Positions 1 to 7,685 are shown, counted from the stretch's first letter. The stretch: 64,000 nucleotides of DNA from Myxosarcina sp. GA_180221_E-2-1-MAG-40_15 (GCA_020692205.1 JAIMKV010000013.1:1-64000), one strand, 5' to 3'. The notes: generated by a model from the letters alone, not told the origin. Made by a program: numbers and translations.

Positions 1-44
1 CTTTTTTCTTCTCTCACCAAAAATTGTCCGAACTATTGAAATAA

Positions 45-881
45 TTAGGCAGATTTAAAATTAGTTACCTTCTCGACTAAATTGAGAACATCATAACGAC
101 TGAGTTTTGGTTTACCTAGTGCAATCGCGTCTAAAGTACCTTGGGCTAATATATAAGGAATCTGGCAAAACCCCAGAGCAGGACTACCTTTGGGCAAAGC
201 TTCAACATATAAATTAGCCTGCTTTAATTGGCGACGAGCATAGTCTTGAACATCTGTATTTGTCCATCCTTCAGGAATAAAGCTAACCCCTCTTTGGAAA
301 TCTTCCCTTTGGTTACGAATAATATTCACTGCCTGTAAACCTCGTCCAAAAGCGATCGCGTATTGGCGATTAGTTTTAGTATCATCGTACCAAGCCCATA
401 AATCCGATAGTAATAAACCTACTGCTCCTGCTACGCTAAAGGTATAGCGATCCAAATCGGCTTCGGTACTAATTGTCCAGTTGTGTTCTGCCCAATATGC
501 CATTCGATCTGCCATCGCTGCGGTGGCATCCCAAATCCGTGGCGCGATTGTTTCAGGGGCAAGACTTGCCCACTCGCCAATAGATAAACTAACCTCTGGC
601 AAAACGTTATTATAACAAGCTAAATCGGCGCCAATACGCGCATAAGCTTCCATATCGGTTACTTCTTGCATTCTTTGGCTAATACCGCGCAGCAGTTCGG
701 CTTTGGTATGATTGTCAAGTTCTGGAGTGTCTTCTATTTCATCAATTGCACGCATACAAAGATAAGCAGATGCAACGGCATCCTTTAGCTCTCCTGGCAA
801 GCGGACAATAGGAATGTAAAATGTCCTACTAGTTTGTTTTAGGGTTTCTAATGCCCTGTTCTGCAAATTCATTAGAGCCAT
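45..881 (-). CDS. Squalene/phytoene synthase family protein
   Basis: All-alpha prenyl-diphosphate condensing family (squalene, dehydrosqualene and phytoene synthases), 278 aa, a normal family length. The first Asp-rich motif is intact (DEIED, residues 47-51). The second, usually DxxED, reads NIIRNQRED (186-194), so its first Asp is Asn190. This motif binds Mg-diphosphate, so the substitution may alter activity. The standard cyanobacterial phytoene synthase CrtB is longer, so this is probably a paralogue of unknown product. The first Met has only 2 nt between GAGGAG and the ATG; Met4 (starting at 872) is an equally plausible start. No pathway partner sits beside it. Confidence 0.8.
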   Translation of the reverse strand: MALMNLQNRALETLKQTSRTFYIPIVRLPGELKDAVASAYLCMRAIDEIEDTPELDNHTKAELLRGISQRMQEVTDMEAYARIGADLACYNNVLPEVSLSIGEWASLAPETIAPRIWDATAAMADRMAYWAEHNWTISTEADLDRYTFSVAGAVGLLLSDLWAWYDDTKTNRQYAIAFGRGLQAVNIIRNQREDFQRGVSFIPEGWTNTDVQDYARRQLKQANLYVEALPKGSPALGFCQIPYILAQGTLDAIALGKPKLSRYDVLNLVEKVTNFKSA

Positions 882-1156
882 TACTCCTCACACTGACCAA
901 CAATCGCAATAATCTTTGTCGTTTGCCCAAATCTGGAGATTGAACGACAATGATGATTGTGACTTATCGAAAAGCATACACTGAAATTTTGATTTCTAGA
1001 TGAGAAGAGCCGAAACTTTTTGGGTTAATGGTAAATTGTCGATGGTTAATGCTTGATAACTAGTTGCTATTTTACCTAGTTCACAGATGTGGGAAAGTCT
1101 ATTTATGAGAAGATATAAAATCTAATTAAATCATTGATGAAAATTTTTTTTTAATT

Positions 1157-1474
1157 ATGTCTAATACCTATAGCGTTGAAATAAACCATCAGGGTAAAAC
1201 TCAAACTATTCAAGTTGCAGAATCGCAAAATATTTTAGAGGCCGCAACGATTGCTGGTATTGACCTACCTTATTCTTGTAGTGCTGGGGTTTGTACTACC
1301 TGTGCTGCCCAAATTCTTGCTGGAGAAGTAGAACAAAGTGAAGGAATGGGCGTGTCTCCTGAACTACAGGCAGAGGGATACGCTTTGTTGTGTGTTGCAT
1401 ACCCCCGCTCTGATATCAAGCTAGAGTCGGGTAAAGAAGATATTGTTTATGCCAGACAATTTGGTAATCAGTAA
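1157..1474 (+). CDS. Plant-type [2Fe-2S] ferredoxin
   Basis: Soluble one-electron carrier of 105 aa. Cluster ligands are Cys41, Cys46, Cys49 and Cys79, the plant-type spacing C-x4-C-x2-C-x29-C, within CSAGVCTTC and LLCVAYP. The loop reads CSAGVC rather than the CRAGAC typical of the main photosynthetic ferredoxin PetF, and the C-terminus is slightly extended. From memory this matches the minor cyanobacterial ferredoxin represented by Slr1828 of Synechocystis, whose partners differ from PetF. It is monocistronic and followed by a strong hairpin. Confidence 0.9.
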   Translation: MSNTYSVEINHQGKTQTIQVAESQNILEAATIAGIDLPYSCSAGVCTTCAAQILAGEVEQSEGMGVSPELQAEGYALLCVAYPRSDIKLESGKEDIVYARQFGNQ

Positions 1475-1513
1475 TTCATGATTTAAACTTTTGATTTATA
1501 CAAGACTGAAAAA

Positions 1514-1546
1514 CCAAAAACATTACGTATCCAGCAATGTTTTTGG
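1514..1546 (+). terminator. Hairpin downstream of the ferredoxin gene
   Basis: Perfect 11-bp inverted repeat, CCAAAAACATT (1514-1524) and AATGTTTTTGG (1536-1546), with an 11-nt loop, 40 nt after the ferredoxin stop codon. The right arm carries a T-run, consistent with an intrinsic terminator. Confidence 0.6.
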
Positions 1547-1623
1547 TCATTGCGATCGCATTTTTCTGTATAGTCCACTAAAATTTTGGCGATCGCTTTC
1601 TAGATTTGAGTAGGTATAATTTT

Positions 1624-2377
1624 TCAAGAATCGAGAGGACTTATTACTCCTCTACCGCCACGATTCAAAACATGAGCATAAATCACGGTTGTTTTGACGA
1701 GCGACCCCCCTAAAGGGTTCAGCAGTTGCTTCAACGGGGGGAACCCCCGCAACGCACTGCTTCACCGCGTCGGCGATAGACGCAAGGGAATGCACGAGTT
1801 TTGACATCTTTATGTCCTAGCAATTCTTGCACTGTCCGAATGTCATAGCCATTTTGTAGCAAATGCTTAGCAAAACTATGACGGAATGTATGACAAGCGA
1901 TCTTTTTCTCAATTTTTGTAGCTCGAACAGCTTGTTTTAAAGCTTTTTGCAAACTACTCTCGTGTAAATGATGGCGACGAACTTCTCCACTACGTGGGTC
2001 TTGAGAGATGCTAACAGAACGGAACACAAACTGCCAAACTTCTTCTTTTGTAAGAACTGTTGGTAAGTATTTGGTTTTCTTCGCTCGTACTGCATTTACC
2101 TTTAAGTCTAATTCTTGTCGTAATACTTCTTTATATAAAAATAAAATGGCATGAAGTGCCTGATTTTGCGTAGATGCTGCCACTTTTCGATTGACAGCTA
2201 AATCTGTTAAAAAAGCTTCGATTTCCTTTCCTCCCATATCTTTGGGATGCTGTTTATTATGAAAAAGATGTAGTGTTTAATCCAATTAATATAAGTTTTT
2301 TCGGTTTGGTAAGAATAATGCTTAAGCCGAATAGTATCTCTTACCTGTTCTAACAGTTTTTCAGGACGTTGTTCCAT
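1624..2377 (-). pseudogene. intI: Integron-type integrase (IntI) pseudogene
   Basis: Tyrosine recombinase of the integron integrase type, broken in three places. The start (ATG at 2377) opens with MEQRPEKLLEQVRD and RLKHYSYQTEKTY, then loses frame near 2260 by about one nucleotide before [17 protein letters not shown]. About 100 residues are missing between LTKEEV and WQFVF, removing the first catalytic Arg. The catalytic HTFRH and LLGHKDV boxes survive. After HKDVK a 99-bp element interrupts the gene; beyond it the same frame resumes with TTVIYAHVLNRGG and ends ISPLDS-stop at 1624, so the catalytic Tyr was there originally. The tract [18 protein letters not shown] is characteristic of IntI rather than XerC/D. 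Repaired length is about 215 aa against about 320 for the family. Certainly non-functional. Confidence 0.88.
1699..1797. mobile_element. 99-bp MITE-like repeat inserted in intI
   Basis: Small GC-rich insertion flanked by 8-bp direct repeats GTTTTGAC (1691-1698 and 1798-1805). Removing the element plus one repeat restores the integrase reading frame exactly, which shows insertion with target duplication. Inside is an imperfect hairpin: GCAGT (1722-1726) pairs with ACTGC (1756-1760), and a C/G-run stem brackets AA at 1742-1743. There is no coding capacity, so any mobility must be supplied in trans. I saw no second complete copy in the window. Confidence 0.75.
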
Positions 2378-2387
2378 GATGAATTAT

Positions 2388-2402
2388 ACGGAATAATTCC
2401 GT
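2388..2402. promoter_or_regulatory. 15-bp palindrome upstream of the intI remnant
   Basis: ACGGAATAATTCCGT is a perfect 7-bp inverted repeat around a central A, ending 10 bp before the intI start codon. Its position suits an operator for the integrase gene or part of the attI/promoter region, but it does not fit the LexA consensus. Function is inferred from position only. Confidence 0.35.
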
Positions 2403-2460
2403 TTAATACTCTGTATAAGAATGTTATACGTAAAGATTCTAGTTAGTCGAAACAAGTTGT

Positions 2461-2562
2461 GTGCCAGCCAAAGGTGGTCCCGGTCCATTCTACGAGAAGA
2501 TGGGTTTTGTTCACACCGGAAAAGAAGAGGACGGCGAACTTGTGATGCGACGTGAATTGTGA
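2461..2562 (+). pseudogene. C-terminal remnant of a GNAT acetyltransferase
   Basis: An open frame of 33 residues plus stop reads like the last part of a GNAT N-acetyltransferase: VPAKGGPGPFYEK, then MGFVHTGKEEDGELVMRREL. The FYEKxGF...TGxxxDGExVM pattern is the usual terminal beta strand and acetyl-CoA end of the fold. In the same frame a stop lies at 2440-2442, so the N-terminal 120 or more residues are absent. It is the first item after the integrase on the cassette strand, and acetyltransferases are common integron cargo. Non-functional remnant. Confidence 0.6.
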
Positions 2563-2668
2563 TCTAGAAATGGTAGGTGGGTAGCGAGCCGCCCAACAAT
2601 TCAAATGCAGGCAGACGGTTGAAAGAAGCTGTTTTCAGCTAGCTGGTAATCTCGGCAAACAACCAGCA

Positions 2669-2854
2669 ATGCCTTGTTCTGCGATCGCGCAAATCGGAGA
2701 ATTTCTGCCGACTGAATTAGTGTTTGCCTGGGCAAGAAGTCCTGACGTACCAATGATTTTGGGTCAAACTAACTTTTTTCTGGAATTTGATGTTTGCTTT
2801 TACCGTTCTACGTTGGAATTTGAAGTTAAACCAAAATCCCAGACAGCCAGCTAA
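2669..2854 (+). CDS. Short cassette ORF, retropepsin-like C-terminal segment
   Basis: 61-aa frame. Its second half (PMILGQTNFFLEFDVCFYRS) resembles the C-terminal strand region of the small retroviral-type aspartyl-protease-like proteins common in bacteria, but no catalytic DTG/DSG is present. It is therefore either a fragment or a short cassette protein. The stop codon TAA (2852-2854) falls inside the 5' end of the following attC-like site, as in many integron cassettes. No clear ribosome-binding site precedes ATG 2669. Confidence 0.4.
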   Translation: MPCSAIAQIGEFLPTELVFAWARSPDVPMILGQTNFFLEFDVCFYRSTLEFEVKPKSQTAS

Positions 2855-2935
2855 CAAACCCGTTGCACACCGACCATATCGGGTTGATTTATTGATCCCA
2901 GAGCTGATAGCAGCGGGTGAAGTGGGTCGTTATGC
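2849..2935 (+). other. attC-like recombination site 1
   Basis: An 87-bp imperfect inverted repeat between the short ORF and the HIT gene. The left end has AGCTAAC (2849-2855) followed by CCCGTTGCACACCGACC (2859-2875). The right end is GCAGCGGGTGAAGTGGGTC then GTTATGC (2929-2935). The reverse complement of the right arm aligns to the left arm with small bulges, as expected of a folded attC. A second site with the same 17-mer lies at 3959-4046. Orientation, core site on the right, matches rightward cassettes. Confidence 0.65.
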
Positions 2936-2981
2936 GGACAAAGTCCAATGAATTAGAGCTATACAGATATTTGAGAGTGCT

Positions 2982-3335
2982 ATGGATTGGTACTGCGAAA
3001 ACATTATTCAAGGAAATCTAGATGTAGAAAAAGTCCGTGAGACTGACTTAATAATTGCTTTTAAACACACCAAACCTTTCTGGGAGCATCACATTGTTAT
3101 TGTGCCCAAAAAACATATAGAATCCTTAGCTGAATCGGAGGCTGCTGACGCAGACTTAATTTGCGAAATCATGCACGTATTACACGAGCTAGCTAGTGAG
3201 TTCAAAGCCAAGTGGGGTGGCTGTCATATTGAAACAAATGTGGGAACATATCAATCAACAAAGCACCTTCATTGGTACATTCACTCGGGAAAGCGTATAC
3301 GCGATCAAGACGGAAACCTTATTGAGCTTCCATAA
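2982..3335 (+). CDS. HIT-family (histidine triad) protein
   Basis: 117-aa single-domain HIT protein; the family hydrolyses or transfers nucleoside-phosphate bonds. The triad region is KHLHWYIHSG: His95 and His97 (the nucleophile position) are present, but the third His of HxHxH is Tyr99, with another His at 101. The conserved early part (FKHTKPFWEHHIVIVPKKHI) is complete. It lies between an attC-like site and the toxin-antitoxin pair, so it is probably the cargo of its own cassette. ATG 2982 is 47 nt after the cassette core site. Confidence 0.85.
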   Translation: MDWYCENIIQGNLDVEKVRETDLIIAFKHTKPFWEHHIVIVPKKHIESLAESEAADADLICEIMHVLHELASEFKAKWGGCHIETNVGTYQSTKHLHWYIHSGKRIRDQDGNLIELP

Positions 3336-3437
3336 CATAGTTTTGAGCCTAACCAAAGTCTGGGAGTCACAATCTATCTGAGCATCGGATAAAATTGAGG
3401 AACTATATGAAATTGCGGTATTTACTGTTACTGAACT

Positions 3438-3668
3438 ATGACTGAACTGCTTCGACAGATGATCGCCCAAATTGAAAAACTCCCAGCCGATCAGCAAGAT
3501 GTGATCGCGGCTCGATTTTTGGCGGAATTGCAAGATGAACAAAAATGGGAAACGCGCTTTGCTGCCACAACAGATGATCAATGGGATCAGATGGCTGCAA
3601 TGGTGCGTCAAGAGATTACAGAAGGTAGAACTGTTCCACTTGATGAAGTTTTTCCAACGCAAAAATGA
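3438..3668 (+). CDS. Antitoxin of a RelE/ParE-type toxin-antitoxin pair
   Basis: 76-aa acidic protein beginning MTELLRQMIAQIEKLPADQQ, then an acidic region (LAELQDEQKWETRF). This resembles the short antitoxins that precede RelE/ParE-like toxins in cyanobacteria. Its stop overlaps the toxin start (ATGA at 3665-3668), indicating translational coupling. It is expected to neutralise the toxin and repress the operon. Such modules are frequent in sedentary integrons, where they stabilise the array. Confidence 0.75.
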   Translation: MTELLRQMIAQIEKLPADQQDVIAARFLAELQDEQKWETRFAATTDDQWDQMAAMVRQEITEGRTVPLDEVFPTQK

Positions 3669-3934
3669 AATCAAGTGGAACAAAGTCATTTCGCAAGCGG
3701 CTAGATGATCTTCCCACATCAGTTCAGGAGCAAGCTGATAAAGCTTACGCTCTTTGGCAAGAAAACCCTTATCATCCAAGTCTTCAATTCAAGCGAGTCA
3801 GTCAGAAACAACCGATTTATTCTGCTCGTGTCAGCATCAACTATCGTGTTTTGGGTTTGCTGGAAGCCGACCATATTTATTGGTATTGGATTGGCGCACA
3901 TGATGAGTATGATGAATTGCTGAAACGGATGTAG
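3665..3934 (+). CDS. RelE/ParE-superfamily toxin
   Basis: 89-aa basic protein with the fold pattern of RelE/ParE toxins: an N-terminal helix region (FRKRLDDLPTSVQEQADKAY), central strands (YSARVSINYRVLGLL) and the C-terminal WYWIGAHDEYDELL. RelE-type members cleave mRNA on the ribosome and ParE-type members inhibit gyrase; the sequence does not tell which. Its stop lies 27 nt before the second attC-like site, so the two genes form one cassette. Confidence 0.8.
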   Translation: MKSSGTKSFRKRLDDLPTSVQEQADKAYALWQENPYHPSLQFKRVSQKQPIYSARVSINYRVLGLLEADHIYWYWIGAHDEYDELLKRM

Positions 3935-3958
3935 TTTGAGGCGATCGATGGAGAAGCC

Positions 3959-4046
3959 GCATGACAACCCCGTTGCACACCGACCGCCGAGAGGTTATCG
4001 GTTGGAGTTCAAGGTTATCTGCGGCGGGTAATGGGTAACGTTAGCA
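3959..4046 (+). other. attC-like recombination site 2
   Basis: An 88-bp imperfect inverted repeat after the toxin gene: GCATGAC (3959-3965), CCCGTTGCACACCGACC (3969-3985), a right arm TGCGGCGGGTAATGGGTAAC, and core GTTAGCA (4040-4046). Spacing from the left box to the shared 17-mer is identical to that in site 1. It ends 7 bp before the lepB stop codon, marking the distal edge of the array. Confidence 0.65.
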
Positions 4047-4052
4047 ATTACA

Positions 4053-4622
4053 CTATCCCACTATCCCAATGCGATTTAGAGGCCAAAAACGGAATACAGC
4101 ATGACCAATGACGTTTTCTGCCGGCAAAAAGCCCCAAATATGGGAATCATTGCTATTGTTGCGGTTGTCTCCCATCACAAATAGCTGTCCTTCTGGTACG
4201 GTAACGGGCATTAGCTCATATTTGGGGGGAGCAGCAATGTAATTTTCGGCTAGAGGTTGATCGTTTACGTAGACCAGACCATCCTTAACTGCTAATGTTT
4301 CCCCTTCTGTGGCGATCGCTCTTTTAATAAATGCCTGGTTTTTTTCGTAACCTAATATTCTTAATTGGGCTGGTGGTTGAAACACAATAATGTCTCCCCT
4401 GTTTGGAGGATGAAACTTATACGCTACTTTTTCTACGACCAAGCGATCGCCAGTTGCTAAAGTAGGAAACATTGACTCTGAAGGAATATAGCGGGGTTCG
4501 GCAATAAAAACACGGATTATCAAGGCTAAAATCAGAGCAATAAGAACCGTAGTGCTATTTTCTTTAATTTTGTGCCATAATTCAGCTTTATTTTCCGAAT
4601 TATCAGGTTTAGTTACAGACAT
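4053..4622 (-). CDS. lepB: Type I signal peptidase
   Basis: Membrane-anchored serine protease that removes signal peptides from exported proteins. 189 aa with one N-terminal transmembrane segment (about 26-41). The catalytic Ser50 lies in PSESMFPTL and the catalytic Lys100 in FIKRAIATEGE; the C-terminal box GDNRNNSNDSHIWGFLP is complete. The stop codon is immediately beside the last attC-like site of the neighbouring integron relic. Transcription comes from the right, with heptamer repeats upstream. Confidence 0.95.
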   Translation of the reverse strand: MSVTKPDNSENKAELWHKIKENSTTVLIALILALIIRVFIAEPRYIPSESMFPTLATGDRLVVEKVAYKFHPPNRGDIIVFQPPAQLRILGYEKNQAFIKRAIATEGETLAVKDGLVYVNDQPLAENYIAAPPKYELMPVTVPEGQLFVMGDNRNNSNDSHIWGFLPAENVIGHAVFRFWPLNRIGIVG

Positions 4623-4695
4623 AAATAATTAATAGTTGTAAAACTTACGCACTAAGTTATTAGCAGTTATTAGCGAGAATTGAGCAATGGTAACA

Positions 4696-4728
4696 ACTTA
4701 GAGCTTAGAGCTTAGAGCTTGGAGCTAG
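4696..4728. repeat. Short tandem heptamer repeat (GAGCTTA)n
   Basis: About four tandem copies of GAGCTTA or near variants in the gap between lepB and the next gene. It belongs to the AGCTT-type heptamer family seen in other gaps of this window. Confidence 0.7.
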
Positions 4729-4763
4729 AAACAGTATTACACTAAATCGATCCCGAAATATAT

Positions 4764-5453
4764 ATGGCAATGCTTTCGATTGATACTATTGTCGTGCCTC
4801 AAGGCGCAGAATATCAGGCAGTTTGTCGCGGTTTACAGCAGGCTAATGCCAACATTCAGGCGATCGCTATTCCGATTGGCACTAAAAATGCACGCCAAGT
4901 TTTAGCCAGTTATACGCAGCAATTAAGTCAGGCTCAAAAAGTTTTGATTGTAGGCTTGGGTGGCAGTCTTACCCCAGCTTACGCAGTAGGAGATCGGGTG
5001 CTGATTCACAGCTGCTGGGATTTGAACCGCAACTGTCTCAATCTAGAATCTAAATTCATGAGGATCATTCAAAGCAAAATATCAATTGATGCCGTTGCTG
5101 GATTAACTAGCGATCGCATCATCGCTCTAGCTCAAGAAAAACTTAAGCTCGCTCAACAATATCCCGCCAGCATTGTCGATATGGAAGGTTACGGCTACAT
5201 CAGCGAGTTACAACAACAGGGAATAACTGTGGCAATGTTGCGAGTAGTCAGTGATGATTTGCGGGGAGATATCCCCCAGTTAAGTAACGCTATTGATAGC
5301 GCAGGCAACCTCAAGCCTGTGACCACGGCGATCGCATTTTTGCAGCAGCCTATTGCTGCTTTAAGGTTAATTCAAGGTTCTTTAACTGGATTAAAAGTTT
5401 TGGAGTTAACTACCGCTCAACTATTTACCAACAAAAAACTAGCGTTCTCCTGA
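4764..5453 (+). CDS. Nucleoside phosphorylase/nucleosidase-like protein
   Basis: 229-aa protein of the PNP/UDP phosphorylase superfamily. The glycine-rich VLIVGLGGSL strand is present, as is IVDMEGYGY, equivalent to the VDMEGAA ribose-binding motif of MTA/SAH nucleosidases. C-terminal RVVSDDLRGD corresponds to the catalytic-Asp loop (SDxA/SDD). The substrate cannot be told from sequence. It runs convergently into rel, and the two reading frames overlap by 15 bp at their 3' ends (5439-5453). Confidence 0.7.
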   Translation: MAMLSIDTIVVPQGAEYQAVCRGLQQANANIQAIAIPIGTKNARQVLASYTQQLSQAQKVLIVGLGGSLTPAYAVGDRVLIHSCWDLNRNCLNLESKFMRIIQSKISIDAVAGLTSDRIIALAQEKLKLAQQYPASIVDMEGYGYISELQQQGITVAMLRVVSDDLRGDIPQLSNAIDSAGNLKPVTTAIAFLQQPIAALRLIQGSLTGLKVLELTTAQLFTNKKLAFS

Positions 5454-7685
5454 ATTCATCACCCGGCGGATATTAAGAATATCACTCATGCTGCTGATTC
5501 TTTGAAAGACATACTCTAACTGCTGGCGATCCCTAATATCCAAACTCAAGGAAATTAGAGCGGGTTTGTTGCGATGAGTTTTGACTCCTGCATTACGCAC
5601 GTTAATACCGCGATCGCTCAAGCGCGCTAGGATATCTTTAAACACCCCAACTCGATCCATCGCTTCAATCTGAATATCTATAGGATAGGTAAAAGCTTTA
5701 CCGTCTTCATCATCATTCCAACTAACTGGAATAATTCTTTCTCCTGGAACTTTCTCAACATTATGACAGCCTTGGCTGTGAATTGAAATTCCTCTAGAGC
5801 TTAAAGTTACCGCACCAATAATTGATTCCCCAGGCAAAGGTTTGCAGCAACCTGCTAAGTGATAGAGCATTCCCTCTACGCCAATTATGGGAGACTTGCA
5901 ACTACTTTGCTGTTTAACACTGCCTTGGAGTTGGGACGATTCTATTGCTTCGGCTTCAACTGGTACTTCTTCTACTGGCTGTTGCTCTTTGACTACATCT
6001 CGCAAACGGTTTACTACATGATTTTGAGTGATTTCACCATATCCCAAAGCTGCTAGCAAGTCATCTACCGAGTGATAATTACAACGCTGTGTCACTATCT
6101 GCATCGGCTCAGACTTGAGTAAAGAGTCAAAACCACTTTTACCCATTTCTTTTTCTAATAGCTCTTTACCCCGGGCAATATTTTCGTCCCGATGGGATAG
6201 CTTGTACCATTGTCGAATGCGATTGCGAGCGGTAGGAGATACCACAAAGTTGAGCCAGTCCAAACTTGGATGACTATTTTTTTGCGTAACAATCTCGACG
6301 ATGTCGCCATTTTCTAAAGGTTTTGACAACACCGACCAGCGACCATTTACCCTCGCACCCTTCATGTGATTACCAATTTCACTATGAATACGATAGGCAA
6401 AATCTACAGGAGTTGCTCCTTGAGCTAAAGCAACTACATCACCGTCAGGAGTAAAGACATAAACATCATCCTCAAATAAATTATCTTTGACGCTCTCCAT
6501 GTATTCTTGAGCATCACTGAGGTCTTTTTGCCACTCTAATAGCTGTCGCAGCCAGGTAAATTTCTGATCTTCTGAAGAAGCTGGCTCGATCTCGCTGGCT
6601 CCTGTTTCTTTATACTTCCAATGAGCTGCAATACCATATTCAGCAATATGATGCATTTCCAGCGTCCGAATTTGAATTTCAATCGGACGACCATTAGAAC
6701 CAACTACGGTAGTGTGCAAAGATTGATAACGATTAGGCTTCGGCAAGCCAATATAGTCTTTAAAACGGCCCGGAATTGGTTTAAAGGCATCATGAACTAC
6801 TGCCAAGGCACGATAACACTCTTCGTTAGTCTCAACAATAATTCTAAAGGCAGCAATGTCATAAATTTGACTAAATTCTTTTTGCTGTCGCTGCATTTTT
6901 TGATAAATGCCATAGAGATGCTTAGGTCTTCCTGTTAACTCGACCACATTAACTTTTAAATGCTGTAAGCGCGATCGCAAAGTGTCGGTAACTTGAGCAA
7001 TTCTAGCTTCGCGATCTGTCCTTCTCTCAGCAATTAAGGTCTTAATTTCGTCATAGGCTTCTGGTTCTAGATATTTAAAGCATAAATCTTCTAGTTCCCA
7101 CTTAATGCGACCAATACCTAGTCGATTCGCTAGAGGAGCAAAAATTTCTCTAGTTTCTTGGCTGATGCGGCGTTGTTTTTCTGGTTTAAGATGGTCTAGC
7201 GTCCGCATATTGTGCAGCCGATCTGCTAGCTTTACCACGATTACGCGAATATCTGTCGCCATTGCCAAGAACATGCGGCGAAAGTTTTCCGCTTGACGCT
7301 CGGTGGTACTAGAAAAATTAAATTTAGATAGTTTAGTTACTCCTTCTACTAATAGGCGCACCTGCACTCCAAACATTTCTTCGATTTCTGCTGAGGTAAC
7401 TTCAGTGTCTTCTACCACATCGTGCAAAAAACCCGCAGCAATAGTTACGCTATCTCCCCCCAAATCTCGCAACAAGCTGGCAACAGCTATAGGGTGAGCA
7501 ATATATGGCTCTCCTGACTTACGAGTTTGACCTTCATGTAGCTGATAGGCAAAATTGAATGCACGGCAAATTAGAGTAGCATCAGCTTCTGGCTGTTCTG
7601 ATTGCTGATTAATCAAGCATTCTTTTAACCAGCGAGGAAGTTTAACTTCTTTGGCGCGACTTTCTATGATAGAGATAGCGGTCAT
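5439..7685 (-). CDS. rel: Bifunctional (p)ppGpp synthetase/hydrolase (Rel/SpoT)
   Basis: Stringent-response enzyme that makes and degrades (p)ppGpp. 748 aa, full length. Domain order: HD hydrolase (HEGQTRKSGEPYIAHP, FLHDVVEDT), synthetase (GRFKDYIGLPKPNRYQSLHT), TGS (DDVYVFTPDGDVVALAQGA) and a C-terminal ACT domain (VGVFKDILARLSDRGINVRN). The RFKD signature in the synthetase is the RxKD form of bifunctional enzymes, so it probably has both activities. As the only such gene here it is likely the main Rel of the organism. Confidence 0.95.
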   Translation of the reverse strand: MTAISIIESRAKEVKLPRWLKECLINQQSEQPEADATLICRAFNFAYQLHEGQTRKSGEPYIAHPIAVASLLRDLGGDSVTIAAGFLHDVVEDTEVTSAEIEEMFGVQVRLLVEGVTKLSKFNFSSTTERQAENFRRMFLAMATDIRVIVVKLADRLHNMRTLDHLKPEKQRRISQETREIFAPLANRLGIGRIKWELEDLCFKYLEPEAYDEIKTLIAERRTDREARIAQVTDTLRSRLQHLKVNVVELTGRPKHLYGIYQKMQRQQKEFSQIYDIAAFRIIVETNEECYRALAVVHDAFKPIPGRFKDYIGLPKPNRYQSLHTTVVGSNGRPIEIQIRTLEMHHIAEYGIAAHWKYKETGASEIEPASSEDQKFTWLRQLLEWQKDLSDAQEYMESVKDNLFEDDVYVFTPDGDVVALAQGATPVDFAYRIHSEIGNHMKGARVNGRWSVLSKPLENGDIVEIVTQKNSHPSLDWLNFVVSPTARNRIRQWYKLSHRDENIARGKELLEKEMGKSGFDSLLKSEPMQIVTQRCNYHSVDDLLAALGYGEITQNHVVNRLRDVVKEQQPVEEVPVEAEAIESSQLQGSVKQQSSCKSPIIGVEGMLYHLAGCCKPLPGESIIGAVTLSSRGISIHSQGCHNVEKVPGERIIPVSWNDDEDGKAFTYPIDIQIEAMDRVGVFKDILARLSDRGINVRNAGVKTHRNKPALISLSLDIRDRQQLEYVFQRISSMSDILNIRRVMNSGER

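Noticed and set aside
2442-2448. GTTAGTC as the attI core
   Set aside because: Position is attractive (between intI and first cassette remnant), but a single 7-mer with a mismatch to GTTRRRY is too weak.
2591-2660. Possible further attC site (GCCCAACAATTC) after the GNAT remnant
   Set aside because: The left box fits, but I could not find a matching right arm or GTTRRRY core within the next 130 bp.
3347-3437. Possible attC between the HIT gene and the antitoxin (starts GCCTAAC)
   Set aside because: Right length for attC, but the two ends do not form a convincing inverted repeat and no core site is visible.
3255-3779. 174-aa frame on the minus strand across the HIT/toxin-antitoxin cassettes
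   Set aside because: Antisense shadow of three genes with clear family matches; its translation has no recognisable domain.
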